A DNA stretch of 64,000 bases from Hofstenia miamia (taxonomy: Eukaryota > Xenacoelomorpha > Acoela). Position 1 is the stretch's first letter. Each line of letters opens with the position of its first letter. The DNA lies in NCBI GenBank assembly GCA_004352715.1, contig SCFE01000006.1, positions 1,857,602 through 1,921,601 on the forward strand, given 5' to 3'. The translations under genes and the position numbers were made by a program. Positions 24,274 to 35,965 of the stretch are shown here, piece by piece. Under the pieces are notes generated by a model. That model saw nothing but the letters and a program-made list of their open reading frames with translations. It made no database searches and was not told the DNA's origin.

Positions 24274-24619
24274 GCATGAGTCTTTTTCATCAGATGAGGC
24301 ATCTGGTTTATGTCATTTGATTGGTTGAGGATGAGTTGTTCATCAAGTGTGTTTCATTATCTAAAGGCAAGGAAACTATGTCAATATGTCATTTGTTGAA
24401 ATCAATGTTTTGCTTAGCAGAATGACTTGGTTGTGTATGCATTGGCAATTTTAATTGTTTAGGTTGCTTGAGATTTTTAGTGAGAGGTTGTTTCTCTATT
24501 TTATATAGCTGGCTGGTATCATATTGTTTGGTGTTATCATTTATTATCAGGGTGAAGTTTTTCATTTTGTTGATTCTAGCATCTTCAATGTTTTATGCAG
24601 TTCATTTTAAATTTTGGAA

Positions 24620-25620
24620 ATTAGTAATTTTTCCATTGCTTAGCAGATAACTGTTGTGTGGTAGAACTATTTTCACTGTGAATGGGCTGCACTAATTAGT
24701 GGCAAGTTTTTCAACTTGCATTTTGGTGTTGATCACTCCAGGTTGGAATTGGTAGGCTTTATTGCCTACTTTGTGTGGTTCACCATACATAAATTTGTTG
24801 TATTAACATTGTCAGCTTACAGCACTCTTATCAGTATTAGCAAAGATGAACTCAGGAGTTCAGTTAAGGTTTTCATTAAGATTTCTGCTATATTCTTGGT
24901 CAATTGGATTGTTATAATATTTAAATAGCATACCAAAAGGTGTTGGTGCTTAGTGGCCATAGACAGTTTCTATGGCATCATCTTGGTTGTGGCATGGGTA
25001 GAGGTGTTGTAAAAGTACTCAATTATTGGTAGTACTTCTCACCAATCTTTATCACCTATGTTGGTAGTTGTAGCCCACATGAGTTTGATTAAATTCAGTT
25101 TAAGTATTCAACTCCTCCATTAGCTTGTAGGTGGTGGGTTGTTGTGTCATTGTGTTCTACTTCTAGGTGTTTATTAGGCATTGGAATAGTATACTTTCAA
25201 ACTGTACACCTTGATCAGTGATGAGGTTCTCCATTCAACCAAACATGCATATCCAGTTGTTGGTTACTGCTTCAGCTACAGTTTGTGCTTTGATGTTTTT
25301 TATTGGTATCATTTTACTAAATTTAATGAAATTGTTTACTATTAGCAATATATATGAATAGCCTTCTTTGTCTTTAGAATGCTGTTTGATGTCAATATTT
25401 TTGATTTGGTTAATTCTCTCTGATGTGATTTTCTTCAGTTCAACACATTGTTCAGGGAACCTTGCTTTGTTTTGGAGAATGCATGTGGGACATTTGTTGA
25501 TAATGTCTTCAATTGTTTTTGCAAATGTGTTGTGATAAATTGTTCATTAATTATGATTTCAGTTTGATATACTCTGGTATGCCCATGTTCATAATGTTTT
25601 TACTAATTCTCTTTTGTAGT
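24620..25620 (-). pseudogene. Gypsy integrase remnant
   Basis: On the minus strand an HHCC-type zinc-binding remnant lies at about 25,600-25,450 (HGHTRVYQTE..., then the K-rich end; the two cysteines are not both intact). The catalytic-core piece LITDQGVQFES is at about 25,240-25,200, followed by a C-terminal stretch with VGNKAYQFQPG at about 24,760, which corresponds to the VGDxVYxxxPG region of integrase tails. Several frameshifts separate these blocks. Confidence 0.75.
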
Positions 25621-26099
25621 ATTCCAGAAAAGCAATGCAGTTGTTGGTTTTGGATGATGCATAAAGGTCACCACTTTTGATTATAACCATTTGTGCTTAT
25701 TGAAATATTTAGATGCCAGGTTGTTATTAATTTCCTTTTGTATTTCAATTTTGTCAATGATTTCAAATAGAATGATATCATTATGTTGTGCTTCTGCTAT
25801 TTCCTCTGGTGTTATTTCTTTGCATATTGATATTATCAGCATAGGTTTGCCATTTTTGTAAGTTGTTTCTACTGGTTGCTGGGAATGAAGTTGAAATTGA
25901 CCTTTTTGTGCTCTGTCTTTTTCAACTCTCTTTGGTATTGTGGGAGAGCTGTCCACAGATCTGTGTTTTTGTGTAGTCTGCCTTTTGATGGATTATGGAA
26001 AAAGAGAAATTGCTTAGTTACTCAATCCATCAAACTATTTTTGTGGATTAATCCTCTGAATATTTTTTTAACCAGCATAAGCTGCTGTTGTCTGTGTGT

Positions 26100-27190
26100 A
26101 CTGTGAAAATTTTTCACCAATGAGAGAATGTTGGAAGGTTTTTAGTGATTCCACCAAAGCTAGCATTTCCTGTTTGGTGTCTCTGTAATTAAGTTCTGTT
26201 GTACTTAGCTTTTATGAGAAGTACTGAATGGGTTTTTCTTCTCCATTTCATATTTGGCTTAAGGTTGCTCTGATTGTGACTGTGCTTGTATCAGTATCTA
26301 GAATGAATGTGTTGGTGGCATTTGGGCAATTGAGCATCAGGATTTTTTCATAAACTTCTTCAGATTATCAAGCTCTTGTTGCTGTTTCCAGCTCTATTCA
26401 AAGTCTTGTTTTCCTTTGAGGAGATTCAACATGTTGTGTGTTTTTTCTGCCAAGTTGGGGATGAATATATGGTAGTAGTTAATAAATCCCAAGATTTGTT
26501 CCAGATCTTTTTTGTTTTGCAGAGGTTGGATCTCTTCTATTAGTTATTTTGCTTTATCTTTAGTTTTGACCTTTCCAAATTGGATAATTCTGCCAAGGAA
26601 TGTCACCTTTTTCATTGCAAAGGAGCACTTTTTGCAGTGNNNNNNNNNNNNNNNNNNNNNATTAGTTATTTTGCTTTATCTTTAGTTTTGACCTTTCCAA
26701 ATTGGATAATTCTGCCAAGGAATGTCACCTTTTTCATTGCAAAGGAGCACTTTTTGCAGTGATGCATAAATCAGTATTGTATAGTAGGTTTAATATTTTA
26801 TTTAGTTTATTGCAATGCTCTTTGATTGTCAAAGTCAAGATCAAAATATGCAGCTATACTGTCTACTATTCTAGGTTGTTCTTTGAGGAGCACTTTTTTA
26901 AAATAATGTTAGAGTCTTGCAGAGGCCAAAGGCCATATATAACAATTTAAACAGCCCATACAGAGTAATGAATGCTGTCTTCTCAATGTCAGACTCTCAC
27001 ATGAGAACTTGCAAGTATGCCTTGCATTGGTCTACTGTAGAGGAAATTTTATACTGCAATGCTCCATATAAAATCTCATCAATGAGAGGAAGAAGGTAAG
27101 CATTTTCATTACATCATTTAGTATACAAAAGTCAATACATAACCAATGTTTGTAACCTTTTTTAATGAAAACAGTAAGTAAGGCATATGG
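26100..27190 (-). pseudogene. Gypsy reverse transcriptase/RNase H remnant
   Basis: Minus-strand reading gives FIKKGYKHWLCIDFCILN (about 27,175-27,120), KTAFITLYGLFK and MAFGLCKT (about 26,990-26,920), and a degraded catalytic site YFDLD near 26,845 in place of YxDD. Then LGRIIQFGK (about 26,715) and GFINYYHIFIPNLAEKTH (about 26,500-26,440) follow, the usual connection to RNase H. The 21-N gap at 26,640-26,660 is flanked by a repeated 98-bp piece of this domain. Confidence 0.85.
26542..26760. other. Overlap duplication around the 21-N gap at 26,640
   Basis: The 98 bases before the gap are repeated exactly after it (26,661-26,758). The apparent repeat of a 20-codon frame on the plus strand is a consequence of this and not a tandem protein repeat. 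Confidence 0.9.
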
Positions 27191-27237
27191 GTTTTGCTTT
27201 TTCTAATTATTCCTTTATTTAGTAGTTTGCTGATGGT

Positions 27238-28110
27238 TCATAATGATTTGTCTTGAAGGTGTTGAGGCACTCTGTGGCAATGTTGCCAAATTGGTTTATC
27301 TGAAGTTGTATTGATTTTCAGTTCCATGACTATTGCCTTGCCAACACTGATTTTTCTGTTTTTGAATATAGCAGTGTTTTTATTGAGTACTAAATTTATG
27401 TTCTCAATTTGATAGTCTGTTAGATGAGGATATGTCTCTAGAAATTTTTGGAATGTTGCTGCTGGAATTCTCATTGTCTTTTGCAGTGTTGCATAGAAAG
27501 AATTTGCTGGATTTTGTAACCAATTTTTCAATTGGAATGCAGATAATTGTGAGTTGATTTAGTTTTACAGAGATAAACTTATCATCTTTGTTTAGGATTG
27601 TGGTAATGCCTTAGCCATCCTTTACAGTACAGATATTTTTAGAGTTGATGCCATATTGGTTAGATATTATGTAGTCTCCATTTACTGATGGCTTTGTTTT
27701 GATTTTTATTAATTTCCAATGGGTTGGTTCTACTCTTAGACTTTGAGTGAGAGTGAACTCTAGGGAAGCTGCATTTGCTGTTTGTAAGGAGACTCTGACA
27801 TTATTGTCTTCCTGTATTGTAAAAGTTTTTGATGAGTAATCTATCACACAATTGTTTTCAGTTAAAAAATCTCTTCCTAATATCATCTCATATGGTAGAG
27901 GTTGATCATGGATGTCAATGATGAATATGTTGTGTTTGAATTTATTGTGTTGCATCATTATCAGAAATTTGCTTACAACTCCTTTGATGTTGATGTAGTC
28001 ATCAGAGGCATTAATTAATCTTGATTCATCTTTCTGGATGTTTTCTCATGCCCATCCTATTTCATTAATGATAGTGTCAGCTATTAAAGTGATGGAGGCT
28101 CCAGTATCAA
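27238..28110 (-). pseudogene. Gypsy aspartic protease and protease-RT linker
   Basis: The catalytic motif is VDTGASITLI, with DTGA at 28,108-28,097 on the minus strand. The frame at 27,958-27,611 includes MILGRDFLTENNCVIDY, the second conserved block of retroviral-type proteases (ILGxDFL...VIDY). The frame at 27,531-27,238 continues towards the reverse transcriptase. A frameshift or stop separates DTGA from the second block, so the reading frame is broken. Confidence 0.85.
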
Positions 28111-28311
28111 CTGTTTCTTTAATGTTTATGCTGTTAATTGTTAATGGGATGAGGTTTCTTTCTAGGAGGTTTGTAACTATAAGACATTCCTCATTGCCAT
28201 TTTGGGCCAGTAGCCTTTTTAGTTTAAACTTTCATCTGATGATTAATTTGTGATTTCTTCTGTATCATTTGCAGTGTAGAATCTGTCATCATTGATGGTG
28301 TAGATTACTGT

Positions 28312-28721
28312 GTTGCAATCAGGTTTGGTGTGTCCCTGTTGACTGTATTGTTTGCATCAGATTTTTTCCATGTTTACTGGTCTCACTTTTATTGATTTTT
28401 CTGTTTCAATGTTTTTTGCTTATGGTGGAAATTGATATGTTCCACTTGAGGTTTGTACTCCTAGTTCTTTTTGTATACTTTTGTTATTTTCTAATGATAA
28501 CTGGATGTTTACACATTTGTTTATTAATGTTGTGATTGAATCTTTAATTTCACATTTATTTTCAAAGTATCTTCTAAATAGGAGAACAGATAGTTCCAAT
28601 AGTCTATTAACTTTGTAAATGTATTTGGCAATATTGTCATTGTCATCCATTTTGTACTTGTATAGAAGCATGTGGTATTGCTTTCTTGTATTCTCATTGT
28701 TAAGCTGAGCAGCAAGAGCAT
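28312..28721 (-). pseudogene. Gypsy gag remnant with altered zinc knuckle
   Basis: The minus-strand frame at 28,671-28,420 (YKMDDNDNIAKYIYKVNRL) has the look of a gag capsid piece. Downstream (28,365-28,315) CKQYSQQGHTKPDC fits a CCHC zinc knuckle (C-X2-C-X4-H-X4-C) in which the second cysteine is tyrosine. A stop lies just before it. Confidence 0.7.
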
Positions 28722-28892
28722 TAATTAATATTTATCATAGTCCATCTTTTGTTCAGGTTATAGATTCATGTAGACACTGAGAGCTTTTTCCTTTAACTAC
28801 AGAGGTAACTGGGCACAACAATGTTCCTTTGTGCCTCCTTGTTGGGCAGCATAAATTTCTAACAGAACTTCCATCCTGGAAATGTTTGATCC

Positions 28893-29081
28893 TTACTGTT
28901 GATTTTCCCAGGAAAGTATTGTGGGATTTTGGAAATTTTGAGATTGGGTTTCATTGGTTGCTGTTAGTGGTAATACCTGTTGTGGAGTTGGCATATCACT
29001 TTCATCAGAGGCATGTTTGATTTTCTTTGTAGAGAATTTCAGTTTGGGTAATGATGTCTTTGGTCTCTGTGGAGTAACCAC
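28893..29081 (-). pseudogene. Possible N-terminal gag fragment
   Basis: A 62-codon Pro/Lys/Ser/Thr-rich minus-strand frame sits between the gag knuckle region and the primer-binding site, where an N-terminal gag region is expected. No motif is diagnostic. Confidence 0.3.
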
Positions 29082-29660
29082 AGGAGATGAAGTGAGACTT
29101 TCTGCAAAGTTTGTAGCAGGATTTTCTGTAGCAGTATTGTTGATGGGTGTTTGCTTTGATTATATCAATTTTGTATCTGAGATCTATTATATCCTAACAT
29201 AATAGCACTTATTGTGTATTGAGCATGTTGGAGATCTGAAAAAGTAATCTGCTTCATTTAGTTAGATCTTGGATTGTGGAGTGGTTATCAGTACCATTAA
29301 TTAGAGTTGTGTCTCTAGTTTTTGTATTTGTTCTCACATTTTGAGAATAACATTAATTAACTGAGTTTTGGTCTTTGTTGTTAGATGTTGAGCTTCTAGT
29401 GAATTTCAGTAGTCATCTTTAAATAATTTTTTCTATTGAGAGAAAGAACTGGGTAAATCTGAGAGCAATGGAGCCTTCCTTTTTGATCATGTTGTAGTTA
29501 CTTCCAAAAAGTGAGAGACTATAGCATGCTATATCTGGTAATTGTAATTTGATAGAGACAAATAAAAATAACAGTAACTTACAGAATAGTTGTGGTTGAT
29601 TTTCAGTAAAGAAATAGGTAAGAAAAAGTAAAAACTAGTTTTAATTCCATGTCCTTTGAA

Positions 29661-29678
29661 TGTTCTTGGGTCACCATG
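29661..29678 (-). promoter_or_regulatory. tRNA primer-binding site and 5' LTR edge
   Basis: The minus strand reads TACA (LTR end, 29,682-29,679) followed by TGGTGACCCAAGAAC. The first nine bases equal those complementary to the 3' end of tRNA-Trp, the primer of the CsRn1-type Gypsy lineage. The later bases diverge. The LTR itself would extend right from 29,679; its far end is not defined, with TGT at about 29,831 as one option. Confidence 0.5.
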
Positions 29679-29831
29679 TAGCATTGACTGGCTTAGTGTT
29701 ATATTGGTAATAGAACAAAAATAACATCTGTAGTACAAGGCACAAAAAACAACTGTGAGTAAACACCTACTGTAATAAAGTCTATGAAAACTGCTAAGCA
29801 GTGTGCATGAGAAATTTACAGTGCACAACAC

Positions 29832-30539
29832 CATTAAGGGTATTTTGCTTATTTTGAACCTGAATTTGATTCACTAAAGCTCTATAATTTTGAAGAATAT
29901 TAAAACTTGTTCTGAACTTTCTGATAATGTATTCAATTTTTATTTGTGAAATTGATGTCTCCTACACAGCCCCAAATGTTTTTTGGAGTAAAATGAATGA
30001 AATATTCCAAAAAAAACAATAAATTGAAACATTAAATCTAAATGTCAAATGATGGAAAAACTAATACAACTTCTATGTTAAAATATAACTGTTAAGCAAA
30101 ATTATTTAAATGTTAAAATATGGGATGCTACATAGCACCTCCTATTATTATATTTTCTCAACAAAGCACCTCTTAACCCTGAATTTTAATCATGATGAAT
30201 AGGATCATGTAATATAGAAACTGATCACTAGTAACTTACTAGTAACTCACCAGTAACTTACTAGTATTCACTGTATCCTAATAAAATACTCTAATGTCCT
30301 ACATATCCCATAATTATTGTGAGATTTGTCTTTAAAAGATGTGTCTAGTTAGCTCATTGTTTGTATGAATAAGACTGCAAAAGTGAAAACACAATGCAAT
30401 GTTGTTTTGTGTGGTGTTTAATTGGCTGCCTCTATATTGTAGCATGGGCATGTGAGTTAAACATTCACTTGAAAAGAGGCGTTATTGCTAATCCCCAGTA
30501 ATGTGGCACATTAACCTCAAGTTAGTTACTAGTAACTTG
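29832..30539. other. Non-coding sequence with short AGTAACTTACT repeats
   Basis: No gene. At 30,220-30,265 an imperfect 12-bp motif (CTAGTAACTTA) is repeated about four times, and related words recur near 30,525 and 30,955. Confidence 0.5.
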
Positions 30540-30947
30540 CTAGTCTGAGGCATATTCTAAGAGATAGTTGTGGCCAAAATTGGGAGTTATAAAAATGTAA
30601 TGGCCAGTTGTAAAGAAAAACTTCCTAGGTCCCCTACTTACTTTTGCATTTTGGCTATGACAAAATCAGTTAATTTTTTCTAGAATTTGAAAATATTAAA
30701 ATTTATTTTAATTTTATAAATATGTCACTAATTTTGGTACTTTGCATTAAGTTCTTGAACAAATGGGTGTGACGAATGACCCAAGGTCACTCAGGTAAAA
30801 ATTTATGGTCACTGTGCCTCACAAAATTCTAAATATATGCTTGCTTAGAATGCTGAACATTTTTGCTGAGCTTTACAAATTAGATACAGAGACTCTCTGG
30901 TTGAGAAAGGGCAGTTGTAAAAAAGCTTAGAATATGCCTTGTACTAG
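30540..30947. mobile_element. MITE candidate with 24-bp inverted ends
   Basis: The left end CTAGTCTGAGGCATATTC and the right end read inward CTAGTACAAGGCATATTC agree over about 19 of 24 bases, enclosing 0.36 kb of AT-rich sequence. No coding potential and no clear target duplication. Confidence 0.4.
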
Positions 30948-31322
30948 AAGTATACTTACTAGCAAGTAGTAACCAGCCAACTCTAATGATGAATCACATA
31001 CCACTTTAACACTTAATTGTGGTTATTTATTAATTAATCCATTTCATGAAAATAAAGGAGAGCAAACAATAACAATCTGACAATCTGTGAATATGTTAAT
31101 TGAATTTGTTTTTCATTCAATTTTTCTGCCAAATTGTTTAACAAATAATGATGCAAATATGTTCAAAGTTAAATATTATATTAATTTTATCTGTAAAACA
31201 TAAAAATATTAATAATTTTTTTTTTAAATTTAAAAATCTCTATAATTATGTCCCCAAAGTGCCTCTATAATTTGCAAACTCAACAAAGCACCTCTAAAAA
31301 TAACAAAAAGCGCCTCTTATAA

Positions 31323-31324
<2 letters not shown>

Positions 31325-31368
<44 letters not shown>

Positions 31369-31700
31369 AAGTTCCTAAAGGATGGTTGGCACTCAAAATT
31401 TGGGTCAAATTCTAGTGTGCAATATGAATGCACATCAGACCATTTAAAACTTTAATCAAATTTTTAAGCTTGCAAAATGAATGCCATTGATTGCAATTAC
31501 TTAATTGTTAAAATTTGCATTNTATATATATTTATATTAATATATAAGTTCCTAAAGGATGGTTGGCACTCAAAATTTGGTTCAAATTCTAGTGTGCTGT
31601 GCAATATGAATGCACATCAGACCATTTAAAACTTTAATCAAATTTTTAAGCTTGCAAAATGAATTGATTGCAATTACTTAATTGTTAAAATTTGCATTTG
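31325..31700. repeat. TA microsatellite and overlap duplication around the N at 31,522
   Basis: A (TA)n run at about 31,325-31,355 is followed by a segment containing TTCCTAAAGGATGGTTGGC that is present again after the N (31,523-31,699). The second copy has a 5-bp insertion (TGTGC) and a 4-bp deletion, so the two may be different alleles. Confidence 0.8.
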
Positions 31701-33929
31701 ATAAAATTCTATGTTATGGATTGCTATTGCAATATATTATGTTCTTCCAACATAATGCAACTGTTTCTGTAATTTCTTAAGAATAATAGAATCTGATTCT
31801 GAAAGCCACTGTTTGATAACTACTGTTAAAACCTTGTAAAATAGATTATCAGAGGAAATTAAAGATAATCACAAATATAAATCCAGTATCTACCAATTAC
31901 TTAGTCAAAATTTTCATGGAGAGGAAAATTCCTTCAACCAAATGACCCAAAAACATGCTTCAATTAATTTTTGGGAATCATTTCAATAGTAGCATTAAAT
32001 TATTTGTTGACTAAATTATGAGATTTCTTTACCAAAGTTTCTATTGTCTAGTTCAATTGATTTGTTCTTCAATTGGAATGCAAAACAATTCTATTATTTG
32101 CAGGTATCCATCTTTGCAAGTTAATCTGCACAAAAAAATTACCAACCAATTCAATATACCCTTGAAATTTTAACTAAAATCTGTGCACTGCCTATTTTAG
32201 ATGTTGAAGCTAAAACAGCTCCAAGCAAGCACCTTAATTACTAACTGTTGATTTGGCAGTAACTTCATATAATATAGAAATTGGTAAAGTAACATGGTAT
32301 GGAAAACACATTTTGTGGAAAATTGCAGTGATAATTCAGTCCCAAGTGTTTCTATCAATACTGTAGCAATGGGCTGCTAGGACTTGCAATGGAACCCCAC
32401 ATTTTGCTTGCTTGCACCCCTGTGGTGATGAAACTGTGATAACAAGTTCATACAGTACTTTTGTCTCACAAAATATTTTCTTACCTAATTTATCATGTGT
32501 ACAGTGAAGGTATGAATAGGGACTGACACAGTAAATGGAGCTCTAAACAAAATGAAAATGTGTCAAATTTAATTAGAGATTAAGTATTCCTATACTAATA
32601 AACAATTAACTCACTTATATGATAAACCATGATTATGTTGGTGATATTTTGCAACAGAAATTATACTTGGAATAAAACTATTTGAATATATTGGTCATTA
32701 TTATAGTAATGATTATTAAATCACTACACTCTCCTATTTCATAATATGGAACTATAGCAATAAAAAATATGTAATTATGTTATGGATTGTGCATGTTTGG
32801 AACTAAGATATAGAACAAAAAGGATTCTGTTACTGCATGTTCCAAACTGAATTTAGTCAATGGGTAATATTTGACTTTTACTGTATTACCACACTTTTAA
32901 GGACACATACTGGAGGTGTGCTTATATCTGGATGTAAGCACATGTGTGAGAATGCATCAGTTGGAAATCACCAGCTACTTAGTAGTAACATTCATCACAA
33001 TTACTAGTACATGTATGCCCAGGTATCAGTGAATATTAACAACTAGGGTATAATACAAAACCTAAAGTAATCCTATATAAATTTCATTTAGTAAAATGAT
33101 TCACCTAAAAGAAACAATTCATTGGTTGTAATAATCTAGAAGCCATGCTTAAACATATTTAATCAAATACCTCTAAATGGTGGTTTATGGTACCTACTTA
33201 GAACCATTCTACTTTATGCTGTAATTAGTGACAAAAAACAAAATATAGGAGACATAAAATTCACATTGACAAATGTGTGCTTTTATCCAGACATTAGCTC
33301 ATGTATTTGTAAGCAAACAAAATGCACCATGACAACAACCTTTTCCACTTATATGCACATTTGTTTAAATACAGTAGGTTAATTTTCATTTTAATGGGAT
33401 TTAGGCAGTGTGCCAGAAGGATCAAATGGATTATTTCAAGTGTTGTTTCATCTTAATGTTTGCTACAACAATGAGGGATTCATTAAATTTTAAAATGTTA
33501 TAAAATATAAAATTTTTAAATATATTATTTTTAATGGAAATTTTCAAAAAAATGGTTGCCAGTTCTTAAAATTTCATAGATTTTTTAATAAATTCCCCTT
33601 TCGTTTTAATCCCATTACAAGCTTTGATTAGCTTAACATCATTTCTGACATCTTAAATACAGAATGTGCAGAAATTTCTTGGAGAACACTTTCATTAAGC
33701 ATTTATATTTATTTATAGATTTTAAAGATTTATTTAATTTATAAGTATCCTAATGTTAAATAAGTGTTTTAAATTAAGCTTTGGTTTAAGGTTCAGAATA
33801 CTTTTAGTATAGTTATGATAAAAGCAACACCAATAATTTTGCCAATGATAATGAACTTTATGCTCACATCCCTCTTTTTTTTAAATCTGTGATTTATAGA
33901 CAACCAGGAGTTGCAAGAACTAAATTAAG
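31701..33929. other. Intergenic, nothing recognised
   Basis: No open frame above about 60 codons and no recognisable repeat end. Composition is AT-rich and uniform. Confidence 0.4.
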
Positions 33930-33946
33930 CAATTCAATGGCCCAAA

Positions 33947-34669
33947 TTGCACAGAGGAGGCAGCTCCTCCTCATATAAATGTATTATAGATGTGGATGAA
34001 AGGCATTTGGAGATATTGTCTGTGACATGTAAGGGGTGTTTTGCCCAAGCAGGGGGATGTAATCATGTAGTTGCATTTATTATGTGTTGTATCATCAAAC
34101 TGTGGAACAGATTTCAAATGCTATTGGAGAAATTCATGCCTGTCCCTTACAAAGGCATCTTTCATCAAAGTAAATTTCATTTTTGTTTGAATTCCACAAA
34201 AGTATATTTAGGCATCAGATATTTCACATTCGATTAATTTCTCAAACTCTGCTATAAATTTACAAAATTCCACATTTATTAATGATGCTGTATTTCCCAA
34301 AATTCATTGCTTGCTACACACAAATCTCCAAACATTTTATCAAGCATGTACATAGATATGCTAATAATATCACTTAAAACACATGTTAAGGGTTCTCCAA
34401 ATGATTTCTTGCAGCATTTTGAAAATTCATCAGCATTTCCTCTCATTTTTCAAGATTTGGAACAACAACCACTGAGCAAATCAAAATGCAAAATATGGAA
34501 AAATTAAGGGGTACATAACAGCAGCTATCATTTATGAGATGTCTAAATGTTCAACACCAGATGGTTGTTTGGTGAATATAGTGATAGAAGTAAATACTGT
34601 GCAAACACAATCAATGAAAAGTGGCCTCTTATTTGAACAGAACATACTAAATCATGTTTTAAATGGTTC
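33947..34669 (+). pseudogene. SWIM-finger / YqaJ-type protein remnant
   Basis: The frame 33,947-34,237 encodes YKCIIDVDERHLEILS followed by TCKGCFAQAGGCNHVVAF, which fits the SWIM-type zinc finger (CxCx(n)CxH) found upstream of YqaJ-like recombinase domains in many invertebrate mobile-element proteins. Further frames at 34,307-34,507 and 34,539-34,664 contain SKCSTPDGCLV and QTQSMKSGLLFEQNILNHV, resembling the YqaJ 'TPS.SL...T.AMKxGxxxE' block. Stops and frameshifts separate the blocks, and the last is interrupted by the long-TIR element starting at 34,670. Probably a dead transposon-associated gene and not a host gene. Confidence 0.55.
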
Positions 34670-35965
34670 TGTCTCACTTCCCCCAAACTCATTTCCCCCA
34701 AGTTTGATGTCAGAAAACATTAAATACCATTAGAAACACAATTTCAATGAAATTGTAATTATATATTTGTATAAATATATATATTCCTTTAAACTTTATT
34801 TTGATTAGTTTTCTATGGAGTTAAGATTGCTGAAATACACAATTACAAGTAAATATATGTAAATATCTTCTATAATTATAAATGTTAAAGTTCGCCATTT
34901 GCATTTAGTAAACATTTAGCAGTCCTTTGAAAATCTGTTTAGATTTAAAATAGAAATTAAATTAAGTTTATTATTTTTGTAGTTTGTACTTTATTGTAAT
35001 AGGTAATAATTTTTTCATATTCTTTTGTTATTTGTTTGCTAATTATTATATATCTGATACATTTCCTGATCAGCTAGTATTTGTTGTTTGTGCTGGCAGA
35101 CTATTCTATTCCTTTTAGCAGTAATTGACAGTTGTTTTTAACTTTGAAAATCTTGAATGTAATTTTGTTATATGTATTATACTAGAATGTAGAATTAGCC
35201 TGGCAACAATGAGTGGGAGTCAGCTTTCTCATGACACCCCTGCATTAAAATAAGCAGTTAATACTTGAGTATATTACTTGAGGTGGACCAGGAATCTGGA
35301 AAAATCATAATAATGCCTCACATTGGTTTGCTATTTACAAATACAATACAGAAATTTATATCATCCAAGTGTTAAGCAAATCACTAATGTTTCTGTTTCT
35401 TATTTGATACTGGTATGCCTGCAGGTATATTATTCCAAATTTTTTTTACAAAAATAAAGGAGAGGAGCATTTCAAAAAGCAGATCCAACAGGATTTAAAC
35501 CTGTAATTTCCATATTAGACACAGTTGTATTGTCTTACAATATGAATCTGATAAATGCTTTATAGAAATAGATAATCTACCCAAAATTATTCTGAAGTAA
35601 ATATGACACAAAACAAATTAGCATTTATATATAGCTATGAATTATGAAAGTACACAGCACAAGGCATGCTAATGCAATTCTTTTATCATCAGGTTAGATC
35701 TAAACAGTGTTGGGGGTAAAATATATGTAAATAATATGTAAACAGTCAATGCTTTTAATTATAGTGCATATTTACATTTATTTACTTGTAATTCCGTATT
35801 TCAGGAATCTTAACTACATAAAAAAACTAACCAAAATAAAGTTTAAAGAAATATATCTATTTATTCAAATATATAATTACAATTTCATTAAAATTGTGTC
35901 TCTAATGGTATTTAATATTTTGTGACGTCAAACTTGGGGGAAATGAGTTTGGGGGAAGTGAGACA
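34670..35965. mobile_element. Long-TIR DNA element, 1.3 kb, about 200-bp inverted repeats
   Basis: Both ends begin TGTCTCACTTCCCCCAAACT and continue with CATTTCCCCCAAGTTTGA. The inverted repeat extends about 200 bp (34,670-34,876 against 35,765-35,965) with a few mismatches. The 0.9-kb centre has no open frame. It sits in the SWIM/YqaJ remnant. No target duplication is clear (flanks GGTTC and TACCC), so superfamily is not assigned. Confidence 0.8.

Larger units (their letters stand above)
21137..29678 (-). mobile_element. Decayed Ty3/Gypsy retrotransposon, minus strand
   Basis: Reading right to left on the minus strand gives a tRNA primer-binding site, gag with a zinc knuckle, protease, reverse transcriptase, RNase H and integrase, the Ty3/Gypsy order. 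The sense strand is A-rich through 22-29.4 kb, a usual retroelement bias. Every domain carries stops, frameshifts or altered catalytic residues, so it is not active. Plus-strand frames in this stretch (for example 24,468-24,928, 28,829-29,202) are shadows. Gaps at 23,111 and 26,640-26,660 duplicate about 100 bp each. Confidence 0.85.

Noticed and set aside
26580-26950. Tandemly repeated small protein on the plus strand (MDNSAKECHLF)
   Set aside because: It is the shadow of the minus-strand Gypsy reverse transcriptase, and the repetition comes from the assembly duplication around the 21-N gap.
24468-29202. Plus-strand frames of 60-90 codons between 24 and 29 kb
   Set aside because: They lie antisense to the Gypsy gag-pol domains and have the T/G-rich composition expected of its complement.
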